Assembly (NCBI GenBank): GCA_020629595.1
Contig: JAHDDA010000018.1
Location: 2,929 to 13,580, forward strand
Source of the DNA: Chitinophagales bacterium
GTDB taxonomy: Bacteria; Bacteroidota; Bacteroidia; Chitinophagales; UBA2359
DNA: 10,652 nt
Direction: 5' to 3'
The stretch's first letter is position 1, and every line of letters starts with the position of its first letter. Both the position numbers and the translations under genes were made by a program. Below, one piece after another: positions 1 to 5,381 of this stretch. Under the pieces are notes generated by a model, which was not told where the DNA came from, searched no databases, and saw nothing but the letters and a program-made list of their open reading frames with translations.

Positions 1-9
1 CTTTTCAAT

Positions 10-1038
10 ATGAAAAATATAATTTTAATAATAAGCCTACTTTTATTGGCACTTGCTACTTACTTTTTTGTTTTCAATGAAGAATTTGAAGCTGTTGAAC
101 AATATGACTCGAAATTTAAGTTAGAAAATGCTTCTGAAAACACCACTAAGATTGAAATTATTGAATCAAATGGTTTAAAAATTACTTTAGAAAAAGCCAA
201 AAATAGTGATGCTTGGTTTTGTAATAAATATTACTTAACCAGAAAAGATGCAATTGATAAAGTTTTAGAAATTGCAGAACAATGGAGAATTGAAAAACCA
301 ATAACAAAAGCAGGAACAGAAAACATTAAAGAAAGGCTTTTGCAAAATGGAAAGCAAATAAAATATTACTTCAACAATCAACACGAAACGCCAGAGAAAC
401 ATTTTTATATAAACGGTACGCCACCAGACCGAAAAGGTGCGTATATGATTTTAGAAGGAGCTGAAAATCCTTATGTAGTTATGTCGCCAGCAGTTTTAGG
501 CTCTCCAGAAATAATGTTTCATACAAATATTGAAAAATGGCGAACGCATAAAATTTTTGGTGGAGATGCTTCTTACATAAATAAGTTGAGTGTTAATTAC
601 CCTGCCAATAAAGAAAAAAACTTTTCCATAGAACGAAAAGACAATGAATTGGTGTTATTAGAAAATGATTTCTGTCCAAAAGACAAAACAATAGATAAAA
701 CAGCTTTGAAAACAATGTTGGATAAAGTAGCAAAATTAAATATTGAATCATTTGATAATACCTATTCTAAAAAAGAAGAAATTATTAAGTCGCCTGTGTA
801 TTGTGAGATAAATATTTTTTCATACGAAGAAAAATTATCGCAAGAAATAAAAATTTACAGAATGCCAGTAAATGATAAATCTAAAATGATAAAAATGCCC
901 GAAGGAGAGAAACAGCTTTACGATGTTGACCGTTTTTATGCAACAATGAATAAAGGGAAAGACTTTGTAATTATTCAACAATTTGCCTTTGAATATTTGT
1001 TTAGCAAAACTTGTGCTTCCTTTTTTAAGGAGGAATAA
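10..1038 (+). CDS. DUF4340-like membrane-anchored protein
   Basis: This 342-residue protein begins at ATG and has one N-terminal hydrophobic segment (about residues 3-22, IILIISLLLLALATYFFVF). The rest is soluble, so it is probably anchored in the inner membrane with its body in the periplasm. After the anchor come a strand-rich stretch with a W-F-x-N-x-Y-Y-L pattern (about 69-77) and a FYINGTPPDRKGAYM stretch (about 131-145). Both resemble DUF4340 proteins, which in Bacteroidota often lie beside gliding/ABC-transporter genes such as gldG. That assignment is from memory of the family pattern; the biochemical role is unknown. There is no lipobox and no recognisable catalytic motif. The gene starts only 9 nt from the window edge, so it may be the last member of an operon extending upstream. 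Its last codons carry AAGGAGG, which could serve a following GTG. Confidence 0.6.
   Translation: MKNIILIISLLLLALATYFFVFNEEFEAVEQYDSKFKLENASENTTKIEIIESNGLKITLEKAKNSDAWFCNKYYLTRKDAIDKVLEIAEQWRIEKPITKAGTENIKERLLQNGKQIKYYFNNQHETPEKHFYINGTPPDRKGAYMILEGAENPYVVMSPAVLGSPEIMFHTNIEKWRTHKIFGGDASYINKLSVNYPANKEKNFSIERKDNELVLLENDFCPKDKTIDKTALKTMLDKVAKLNIESFDNTYSKKEEIIKSPVYCEINIFSYEEKLSQEIKIYRMPVNDKSKMIKMPEGEKQLYDVDRFYATMNKGKDFVIIQQFAFEYLFSKTCASFFKEE
1027..1033 (+). promoter_or_regulatory. Perfect Shine-Dalgarno AAGGAGG before a GTG
   Basis: AAGGAGG ends 5 nt before the GTG at 1039 and lies inside the last codons of the DUF4340-like gene. Bacteroidota genes rarely use strong Shine-Dalgarno sites, and no other gene in this window has one, so the match stands out. 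It may be chance, since it encodes the Lys-Glu-Glu tail of the upstream protein, or it may support a coupled small ORF. Confidence 0.35.
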
Positions 1039-1161
1039 GTGAAAATAAAATTAAGAAAAAAATCAGGGAGTAATGGAAATTTATTAACCATATTAAAGGT
1101 TATCACGATTTTTTTCGTAAGGACGTATTGCAATACGTCCCTACACATAAACGACAGATGA
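1039..1161 (+). CDS. Possible 40-residue small ORF or truncated gene remnant
   Basis: A GTG follows the DUF4340-like stop codon directly and opens a frame of 40 codons ending in TGA. The predicted peptide has a basic N-terminus (VKIKLRKKSG) and then a short hydrophobic run (LLTILKVITIFFV) that could be the start of a membrane segment. After that the frame runs through the REP-like palindrome at 1121-1140 (residues RTYCNTSL), so the C-terminal third is repeat sequence, not conserved coding. One reading is a gene whose 5' end survives and whose remainder was lost when the palindrome arrived. The other is a non-coding stretch that is open by chance. I recognise no family. Confidence 0.2.
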   Translation: MKIKLRKKSGSNGNLLTILKVITIFFVRTYCNTSLHINDR

Positions 1162-1185
1162 AATGTACCATAAAAATCGTGATAA
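1100..1185. repeat. Nested inverted repeat: REP-like palindrome inside a 14-bp stem
   Basis: The core 1121-1140 is a perfect 20-bp palindrome, GGACGTATTGCAATACGTCC. It extends to a 28-bp near-palindrome (1117-1144) with one mismatched pair, 1120 against 1141. The form GTA(A/G)GGACG...CGTCCCTAC resembles palindromic repeats scattered in many Bacteroidota genomes, some of which are linked to REP-associated tyrosine transposases (from memory). Around it lies a second perfect inverted repeat, TTATCACGATTTTT at 1100-1113 and its complement at 1172-1185, which would close a large hairpin. No transposase is encoded here. Possible roles are a mobile repeat, mRNA 3'-end stabilisation for the upstream gene, or a cruciform. 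The structure is directly visible; its function is inferred. Confidence 0.7.
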
Positions 1186-1397
1186 AGTCTATTGATGATG
1201 TGATAATAGTGCGACTGCCGATGCCATAACTACAAAAAAAAAGTACATTTAAAAATATATTTTCATACATCGCAACTTAGATTAATCTAAAATTACGTTA
1301 ATAAAATATAGAATTTAACATTTGAATAAACCAAATAAAACCTCAAAGGTCATAGCACAAAACGAAAAATAATTAATTAACAATAAAATATTTGAAA
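1186..1397. other. Non-coding leader before the ompH pair
   Basis: This stretch holds no convincing ORF or RNA gene on either strand. It is very AT-rich, with poly-A runs near 1232-1241. A weak promoter-like site (1293-1324) lies near its right end. It includes a TTG at 1392-1394 in frame with the chaperone gene, which I treat as untranslated because an ATG follows two codons later. Confidence 0.4.
1293..1324 (+). promoter_or_regulatory. Weak candidate promoter for the first ompH
   Basis: TTA at 1293-1295 and TA-N3-TTTG at 1316-1324 approximate the Bacteroidota pattern TTG-N19/20-TAnnTTTG, but the spacing inside the -7 box is one base too long and the -33 box lacks its G. It would leave a leader of about 65 nt before the ATG at 1398. 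This is a suggestion only. Confidence 0.22.
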
Positions 1398-1913
1398 ATG
1401 AAAAAGTTGTTTTTATTACTAGCCTTTTTAATAATGGGGCTATCAACACAAGTAGAAGCTCAAAGATTTGCTTACGTAGATACTGAGTATGTTTTAAACC
1501 AAATTCCTGATTATGCCGAAGCACAAAGCCAATTAGATAGAATTACAGAGCAATGGCAACGTGAAATTCAAAACAGATATGACGAAATTGATCAACTGTA
1601 TAGAGCTTACCAAGCCGAAGAAGTAATTTTAAAAGGCGATGTTAAGAAACAACGTGAAGAAGAAATTATCAACAAAGAAAGAGCTTTAAAGCAATTTCAA
1701 AAAGATAAATTTGGACCTAATGGTGAGCTAATGAAAAAGAAAGAAGAACTAGTAAAGCCAATTCAAGATTTGGTTTATCAAGCCGTTTTAAAAGTAGTTG
1801 ATAGAAAAGGATTTGATTTTATTTTTGATAAATCAAGTGGCGTTTCAATGCTATTTGCTAATCCAGAGTTCGACCAAAGTGAAGCCGTTTTAAAAGAATT
1901 AGGCGTAAAGTAA
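1398..1913 (+). CDS. OmpH/Skp family periplasmic chaperone (first copy)
   Basis: This is a periplasmic holdase of the Skp/OmpH family, which keeps unfolded outer-membrane proteins soluble between the Sec translocon and the BAM complex. I chose ATG 1398 (171 residues) over the in-frame TTG at 1392, because the ATG gives a standard signal peptide: MKK, a hydrophobic core (LFLLLAFLIMGLS) and likely cleavage after VEAQ at residue 22, leaving RFAYVD. The mature part begins with the family strand (RFAYVDTEYVLNQIPDY), continues as a long charged coiled coil (about residues 40-125, the grasping arms), and ends with a strand-helix closing the body domain (GFDFIFDKSSGVSMLFANPEFD, about 138-159). Length and layout are normal for the family. 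A paralogue follows 167 nt downstream; such tandem pairs are common in Bacteroidota. Function is assigned by family resemblance. Confidence 0.9.
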   Translation: MKKLFLLLAFLIMGLSTQVEAQRFAYVDTEYVLNQIPDYAEAQSQLDRITEQWQREIQNRYDEIDQLYRAYQAEEVILKGDVKKQREEEIINKERALKQFQKDKFGPNGELMKKKEELVKPIQDLVYQAVLKVVDRKGFDFIFDKSSGVSMLFANPEFDQSEAVLKELGVK

Positions 1914-1931
1914 CAATTAATTGTAAATTCA

Positions 1932-1958
1932 TAAAGTCGTAGAATTACTACGTCTTTA
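1932..1958 (+). repeat. Hairpin between the two ompH genes
   Basis: TAAAG-T-CGTAG (1932-1942) pairs with CTACG-T-CTTT-A (1948-1958) around an AATTA loop, a 10-bp stem with one central T/T mismatch. There is no T-run after it, so it is not a classic intrinsic terminator. It could mark the 3' end of the first ompH mRNA or be a processing/stability hairpin. Confidence 0.4.
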
Positions 1959-2022
1959 AGAATTAGATAGAAAACCAAAACATAAAAAAAAGTTAAGTAA
2001 AACTTATGTTTCGCTTTAAAAA

Positions 2023-2053
2023 TTAGCAAATAACAAAAGAATATATATTTTTG
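2023..2053 (+). promoter_or_regulatory. Candidate Bacteroidota promoter for the second ompH
   Basis: TATTTTTG at 2046-2053 matches the -7 consensus TAnnTTTG exactly. TTAG at 2023-2026 lies 19 nt upstream, in the position of the -33 TTTG box, with one deviation. Transcription would start near 2058-2060, leaving a leader of about 20 nt before the ATG at 2081. The second chaperone can therefore probably be transcribed on its own as well as by read-through. Confidence 0.45.
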
Positions 2054-2080
2054 CATTCCTTTTTAAAAATTATTTAAAAG

Positions 2081-2605
2081 ATGAATAAAATTAAAAATTT
2101 ATTTGTGGCATTTACATTCGCTTTAGGAGTAATGCTTTTTGCCTCAACTGATCTTTCAGCTCAACGATTTGGACACATAAATTCAGCTGAATTGTTAACA
2201 TTGATGCCGTCTATGAAATCGGCAGAAACACAATTAGAAACTTTTACAAAGCAATTAGATCAGCAATATCAATCTAAAATTACCGATTATCAATCAAAAG
2301 AACAAAAACTTTATGAAGATATTCAGAAAGGTATAGTAACACAGGTTGAACAACAAACACGTGCAGCAGAATTAGAAGAATTGAGAAAAACAATTGCTGA
2401 ATTTGAGTTAAGAGCACAACAAGATATTGCCGGAAAACGTGAGCAATTACTAAATCCAATTTTAGATAAAGCACAACAAGCAATTGAAGATGTGGCTAAA
2501 GAAAATGGTTTTGAATACATTTTTGATTTAAGTGCTGGAAGTGTACTTTATTTTCCGCCAACAGATGATATTATGCCATTAGTTAAAACTAAATTAGGAA
2601 TTTAA
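2081..2605 (+). CDS. OmpH/Skp family periplasmic chaperone (second copy)
   Basis: This is a paralogue of the preceding chaperone, 174 residues from an ATG. Its signal peptide (MNKIKNLFVAFTFALGVMLF, then ASTDLSAQ) is probably cut after Q28, leaving RFGHINSAELLTLMPSM, the typical first strand and helix of the Skp fold. Residues about 45-125 form a long Gln/Glu/Lys-rich coiled coil, and the C-terminus returns to the body domain (NGFEYIFDLSAGSVLYFPP). The two copies share the layout and the RFxxxxxxxxLxxxP...GF(D/E)(F/Y)IFD landmarks but differ at most other positions, so the duplication is old. A candidate promoter lies just upstream and a strong terminator just downstream, so this gene ends the envelope-chaperone unit. 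Confidence 0.9.
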   Translation: MNKIKNLFVAFTFALGVMLFASTDLSAQRFGHINSAELLTLMPSMKSAETQLETFTKQLDQQYQSKITDYQSKEQKLYEDIQKGIVTQVEQQTRAAELEELRKTIAEFELRAQQDIAGKREQLLNPILDKAQQAIEDVAKENGFEYIFDLSAGSVLYFPPTDDIMPLVKTKLGI

Positions 2606-2636
2606 TAAGCCGTTTATTAAAACTTATTAAAATTTA

Positions 2637-2668
2637 GCCTTTGCTTCAATAGAAGCAAGGGCTTTTTT
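2637..2668 (+). terminator. Intrinsic terminator after the ompH pair
   Basis: GCCTTTGCTTC (2637-2647) pairs over 11 positions, including one T-G wobble, with GAAGCAAGGGC (2652-2662). The loop is the four bases AATA, and six T residues follow (2663-2668). This is the clearest rho-independent terminator in the window. It separates the chaperone genes from the toxin-antitoxin cassette whose promoter begins about 20 nt later. Confidence 0.9.
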
Positions 2669-2689
2669 GTTTAGTGAATTAAATAAACA

Positions 2690-2720
2690 TTGACTTGTAC
2701 GTTAAAAAGGCGTACATTTG
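2690..2720 (+). promoter_or_regulatory. Strong Bacteroidota promoter of the toxin-antitoxin operon
   Basis: TTG at 2690-2692, a 20-nt spacer, and TACATTTG at 2713-2720 match the Bacteroidota housekeeping promoter consensus (TTG, about 19-20 nt, TAnnTTTG) at every defined base. The start point should fall near 2725-2728, about 15 nt before the antitoxin ATG. This is the best promoter match in the window, and both of its elements overlap inverted repeats that look like operators. Confidence 0.75.
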
Positions 2721-2727
2721 AAATGTA
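2696..2727 (+). promoter_or_regulatory. Two overlapping palindromic operators in the toxin-antitoxin promoter
   Basis: TGTACG (2696-2701) and CGTACA (2711-2716) form an inverted repeat with a 9-bp spacer, filling the gap between the -33 and -7 boxes. TACATTT-G-AAATGTA (2713-2727) is a perfect 7-bp palindrome around one base, covering the -7 box and the start point. The two share 2713-2716. Ribbon-helix-helix antitoxins with GNAT toxins normally repress their own promoters through such palindromes. The repeats are seen directly; binding is inferred. Confidence 0.55.
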
Positions 2728-2741
2728 AGTAAAATTTCATT

Positions 2742-3023
2742 ATGAAAAGTTTAGAAATGACAAGATTTGATGCAAGATTAACTAAAGAACAAAAAGAGTT
2801 TTTTGAATATGCTTCAAAAATTGGTGGATATAGAAATTTAACAGATTTCATTTTAAGAGCCGTACAATTAAAAGCTGAAGAAATTGTAGAAAAACACAAT
2901 CAAATATTAGCTTCTAAGAAAGATCAAGAAATATTTTTCGAAGCAATATTTAAAGAGGATCAACCCAATTTAGAACTTAAAAAAGCTTACGAGGCTTACG
3001 AAAAATTACTTAACAATGAGTGA
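2742..3023 (+). CDS. DUF1778 (TacA-like) ribbon-helix-helix antitoxin
   Basis: This 93-residue antitoxin belongs to a type II toxin-antitoxin pair with a GNAT toxin. Residues about 6-45 fit a DUF1778 ribbon-helix-helix DNA-binding domain: a strand (TRFDARLT), a first helix (KEQKEFFEYASKIGG) and a second helix (NLTDFILRAVQLKAEEI). The C-terminal part (KKDQEIFFEAIF...LELKKAYEAYEKL) matches the region that in TacA-type antitoxins wraps the toxin and blocks its acetyl-CoA and substrate sites. ATG 2742 sits well below the strong promoter; an in-frame ATG at 2757 is possible but would shorten the first strand. The stop TGA (3021-3023) overlaps the toxin start by 8 nt, the usual coupled arrangement. 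It likely autoregulates through the palindromes at 2696-2727. Confidence 0.85.
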   Translation: MKSLEMTRFDARLTKEQKEFFEYASKIGGYRNLTDFILRAVQLKAEEIVEKHNQILASKKDQEIFFEAIFKEDQPNLELKKAYEAYEKLLNNE

Positions 3024-3525
3024 TTTTATAACAGAAGCTCTGAATACCAAACACTTTAAAAAAGACTTTAAATGTGGCAACGAATCATTAGATAATTATA
3101 TACAAAAGCAAGCTAAACAAGATGTGAAAAGGAAACTGTCTGCTTGTTTTGTTTTACCTAATAAAGACGATAATGTAATTGGTTTTTATACACTTTCAAA
3201 TGCGGGTATTTCAAGAAGTTTAATTCCTGAAGAAATTAGAAAAAAGCTACCCAAAAACTACAATTCATTACCTGTAACTTTGTTAGGTAGATTAGCTGTT
3301 GATGAAAGTTGTAAAGGGAAAGGAATAGGAAAGGTTTTACTAATGGATGCATTGAAAAGATCTTATTTTGTATCGAAATTAATTGGTTCTATGGCAATGG
3401 TAGTAGATCCGTTGAATGAAAATGCTGTTAATTTTTATAAAAATTTTGGTTTTGTAACACTTCCATCAAGCAAAAAGATGTTCCTGTCAATGAAAATTAT
3501 TGAAAACTTAGTATCTAAAAAATAA
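3016..3525 (+). CDS. TacT-like GNAT acetyltransferase toxin
   Basis: This 169-residue protein matches toxins of the TacT/AtaT/ItaT group, which acetylate the amino group of aminoacyl-tRNAs and so stop translation. Features in order: an N-terminal FxCGNESLDNYIQKQAKQD segment (about 18-36) typical of these toxins; the strand VIGFYTLSNAGI (54-65); LLGRLAVD (89-96), leading into the acetyl-CoA pyrophosphate loop KGKGIG (100-105); and AVNFYKNFGF (137-146), where Y141 aligns with the catalytic Tyr of TacT. The usual loop motif is (Q/R)xxGx(G/A). Here Lys100 replaces Gln/Arg, a mild change that should still bind phosphate. The length is normal and the frame intact, so it looks active. It overlaps the antitoxin by 8 nt, and its stop lies 2 nt before the murI start. 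Confidence 0.85.
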   Translation: MSDFITEALNTKHFKKDFKCGNESLDNYIQKQAKQDVKRKLSACFVLPNKDDNVIGFYTLSNAGISRSLIPEEIRKKLPKNYNSLPVTLLGRLAVDESCKGKGIGKVLLMDALKRSYFVSKLIGSMAMVVDPLNENAVNFYKNFGFVTLPSSKKMFLSMKIIENLVSKK

Positions 3526-3527
3526 AT

Positions 3528-4346
3528 TTGAAAAATACACAGCCCATAGGAATTTTCGATTCAGGTATTGGTGGTTTAACCATTGCCAAAGCAATTAACC
3601 AGTTATTGCCCAACGAAAAAATTATTTACTTTGGCGATACCTTGCACTTACCTTATGGCGATAAATCTGAAGAAGCCATCAGACATTATTGCCAGACTAT
3701 TGCTTGGTTCCTAGCAGAAAAAAATTGTAAAGCTATTGTTATTGCCTGCAATACAGCTTCTGCAACTTCTTATGAGCTGTTAAAAAAAATGTACGCCCAT
3801 AAATTACCAGTAATTAATGTAATTGATCCATTAATAAAATATATTGGGGATAAAGACTTTAAGTCGATTGGAATATTAGCTACTCCAAGAACAATTGCTA
3901 CAAAAACTTATCAGCAAAAACTTTTAAAACAAAACAAAGCATTAATCATTAGAGCCATTGCCGCTAAATCGCTTGCCTCAATTATTGAAGAAGGGTTTCA
4001 GAATCATCCCAGTTTAATAAATGCCATTATTGAACATTATTTTTCAAAAAGTAATTTCCCAGAAATTGATGCACTTATTTTGGGGTGTACTCACTATCCT
4101 GTACTGCAAAAACAAATTCAAGCATTTAGAAAAGACACTAAGGTTATAGACGCACCCTTGGTGGTTGCCAAGCATTTAAAAGCTAAACTTTCTAAGTTAG
4201 ACTTGTTATCTGATGCTAAAAAAAATGAAGACAAGCACAAATTTTATATATCAGATTATACAAGTAATTTTACAAAAACAGCTAAGATATTTTTTGGTGA
4301 AAAGATAGAATTAGATTATTGTCCCTTATTTAGTTCAAATGGTTAA
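3528..4346 (+). CDS. murI: Glutamate racemase
   Basis: MurI interconverts L- and D-glutamate in the cytoplasm, supplying D-Glu for the peptidoglycan stem peptide. Family landmarks are all present: IGIFDSGIGGLT (7-18) with D11 and S12, PYGDKS (42-47), ACNTAS (73-78) with the first catalytic C74, and LGCTHYP (185-191) with the second catalytic C187 and its neighbour H189. The 272-residue length is normal. The start must be TTG at 3528: an in-frame TAA lies at 3516-3518, no ATG or GTG occurs between, and any later Met would remove the FDSG motif. The toxin gene ends at 3525, so translation may be coupled to it. I see no separate usable promoter in the 2-nt gap, so expression probably depends at least partly on the toxin-antitoxin promoter or on sites inside the toxin gene. 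Confidence 0.95.
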   Translation: MKNTQPIGIFDSGIGGLTIAKAINQLLPNEKIIYFGDTLHLPYGDKSEEAIRHYCQTIAWFLAEKNCKAIVIACNTASATSYELLKKMYAHKLPVINVIDPLIKYIGDKDFKSIGILATPRTIATKTYQQKLLKQNKALIIRAIAAKSLASIIEEGFQNHPSLINAIIEHYFSKSNFPEIDALILGCTHYPVLQKQIQAFRKDTKVIDAPLVVAKHLKAKLSKLDLLSDAKKNEDKHKFYISDYTSNFTKTAKIFFGEKIELDYCPLFSSNG

Positions 4347-4372
4347 TGTTTTTTCATTTGTCTCTATTGAAC

Positions 4373-4380
4373 TATTTTTG
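4373..4380 (+). promoter_or_regulatory. Candidate -7 promoter element for the MESH1-like gene
   Basis: TATTTTTG matches TAnnTTTG exactly and lies 14 nt before the TTG start at 4395. No TTG stands at the expected -33 distance; only a T-run (4349-4354) does. If used, transcription would begin near 4385, leaving a leader of about 10 nt or less, almost leaderless. Confidence 0.35.
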
Positions 4381-4394
4381 TAAAAATTTTACTG

Positions 4395-4943
4395 TTGAAA
4401 AAAAATACTTCAATAATATTAAAAGCATTAGCCTTTGCAGCCGAAAAACATCGTTTTCAATTTAGGAAAGGAGAAGAGCAAACGCCATTTATAAACCATC
4501 CAATAAAAGTTGCCAATATTCTTACAGAATTTGGAAGTATTGAAGATGAGGCAACTATTTGTGGAGCAATCTTGCATGACACCATTGAAGACACTTCGGC
4601 TAGTTGTGCTGAATTAGAAAGTATATTTGGTGAGGAAATTTGCACATTAGTATCGGAAGTAAGCGATGATACCAATCTAAACCCTCAAGAAAGTAAAGAA
4701 CAGCAAATAGATTATGCCAATTTGTTATCAAAAAAGGCTAAACTTATAAGGCTTGCCGATAAAATTGCAAATGTTTATGATATTGCACATTATCCGCCTG
4801 CTCATTGGAATAAACAAAGAAGAAAAGCTTATTTGAATTGGTCTAAAAAAGTGGTAGATCAAATAAGAGGAATAAACTTAGATTTAGAAAATAAATTTGA
4901 TGAAGTTTATTTAGAAGCAAGACAAATTTTGAGTAAAACATAA
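4395..4943 (+). CDS. MESH1-like small alarmone hydrolase (HD domain)
   Basis: This 182-residue stand-alone HD-domain protein resembles metazoan MESH1/HDDC3 and bacterial small alarmone hydrolases, which remove the 3'-pyrophosphate of (p)ppGpp. It lacks the synthetase, TGS and ACT domains of RelA/SpoT. The metal ligands are all visible: H35 (in INHPIKVA), H61 and D62 (in ILHDTIED) and D122 (in RLADKIANV). With this start they carry the same residue numbers I recall for human MESH1. E65 and D66 of HDTIED are the expected catalytic pair, and RKGEEQTPFINHP is the expected guanine-side loop. TTG 4395 is the only standard start between an in-frame TGA (4368-4370) and the HD motif. The gene lies 48 nt after murI and 9 nt before ybeY. 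MESH1 enzymes can also dephosphorylate NADPH, so the substrate is not certain. Confidence 0.85.
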   Translation: MKKNTSIILKALAFAAEKHRFQFRKGEEQTPFINHPIKVANILTEFGSIEDEATICGAILHDTIEDTSASCAELESIFGEEICTLVSEVSDDTNLNPQESKEQQIDYANLLSKKAKLIRLADKIANVYDIAHYPPAHWNKQRRKAYLNWSKKVVDQIRGINLDLENKFDEVYLEARQILSKT

Positions 4944-4952
4944 ATTTATTGT

Positions 4953-5381
4953 TTGGAAACACAAATTCAATTTTTTACTGAAGAACCATTAGTTTTTCGC
5001 TTAAACAATGCCGAAATCTACAAAAAATGGCTTAACCAAATTGTTCAAAAACATAAATTTGAGATTGAGCAATTAAACTACATTTTTTGTACCGATGAAT
5101 ATTTGCATAAAATAAATGTTGAATACTTAAATCACGATACACTAACCGATATAATTACATTTGATAATTCCGATACTGAGAACGTGTTAGAAAGCGATAT
5201 TTTTATAAGTATTGAAAGGGTAGAGGAAAATGCAAAAGAAAGGAATTTATCTTTTGAGCTTGAGCTAAAAAGGGTTTTAGCACATGGTGTTTTACACTTG
5301 TTGGGTTTTAAAGATAAAACCAAAGAAGAAGCAGAAAAAATGAGAGCTAAAGAAGATTGGGCTATCGAAATTTTTGAATGA
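4953..5381 (+). CDS. ybeY: Endoribonuclease YbeY (rRNA maturation factor)
   Basis: YbeY is a metal-dependent endoribonuclease needed for 16S rRNA 3'-end maturation and 70S quality control. The 142-residue protein shows the family segments LNYIFCTDEYLHKINVEYLN (41-60), HDTLTDIITFD (61-71) and the metal site HGVLHLLGFKDK (111-122). In most bacteria the site reads HGxLHLxGyDH, with three His ligands. Here H111 and H115 are kept, but the third position is D121 and the preceding Asp is K120. I recall GYKDK-type motifs in other Bacteroidota YbeY proteins, so this is probably a lineage trait and Asp can still hold zinc. TTG 4953 is chosen because the next Met is residue 130. The 9-nt gap from the alarmone hydrolase and the ATGA overlap with the next gene suggest one transcript. 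Confidence 0.92.
   Translation: METQIQFFTEEPLVFRLNNAEIYKKWLNQIVQKHKFEIEQLNYIFCTDEYLHKINVEYLNHDTLTDIITFDNSDTENVLESDIFISIERVEENAKERNLSFELELKRVLAHGVLHLLGFKDKTKEEAEKMRAKEDWAIEIFE

Noticed and set aside
1392..1397. TTG at 1392 as the start of the first ompH
   Set aside because: The ATG at 1398 is two codons later and gives a standard signal peptide; the extra Met-Lys adds nothing.
1315..2056. Open frames on the minus strand around the ompH genes, including hydrophobic predicted peptides
   Set aside because: They lie opposite or beside well-supported chaperone genes, their composition follows from AT-rich codons read backwards, and they show no family motif or promoter.
3523..3530. TAAATTTG as a promoter for murI
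   Set aside because: It matches TAnnTTTG but overlaps the murI TTG start codon, so transcription would begin inside the coding sequence and miss the start.
5152..5168. A 17-nt stretch of ybeY (TAATTACATTTGATAAT) repeated exactly at 7986-8002 in the giant gene
   Set aside because: Both encode the ordinary ITFDN string in the same frame with AT-biased codons, and flanking sequence diverges at once; chance is more likely than recombination.
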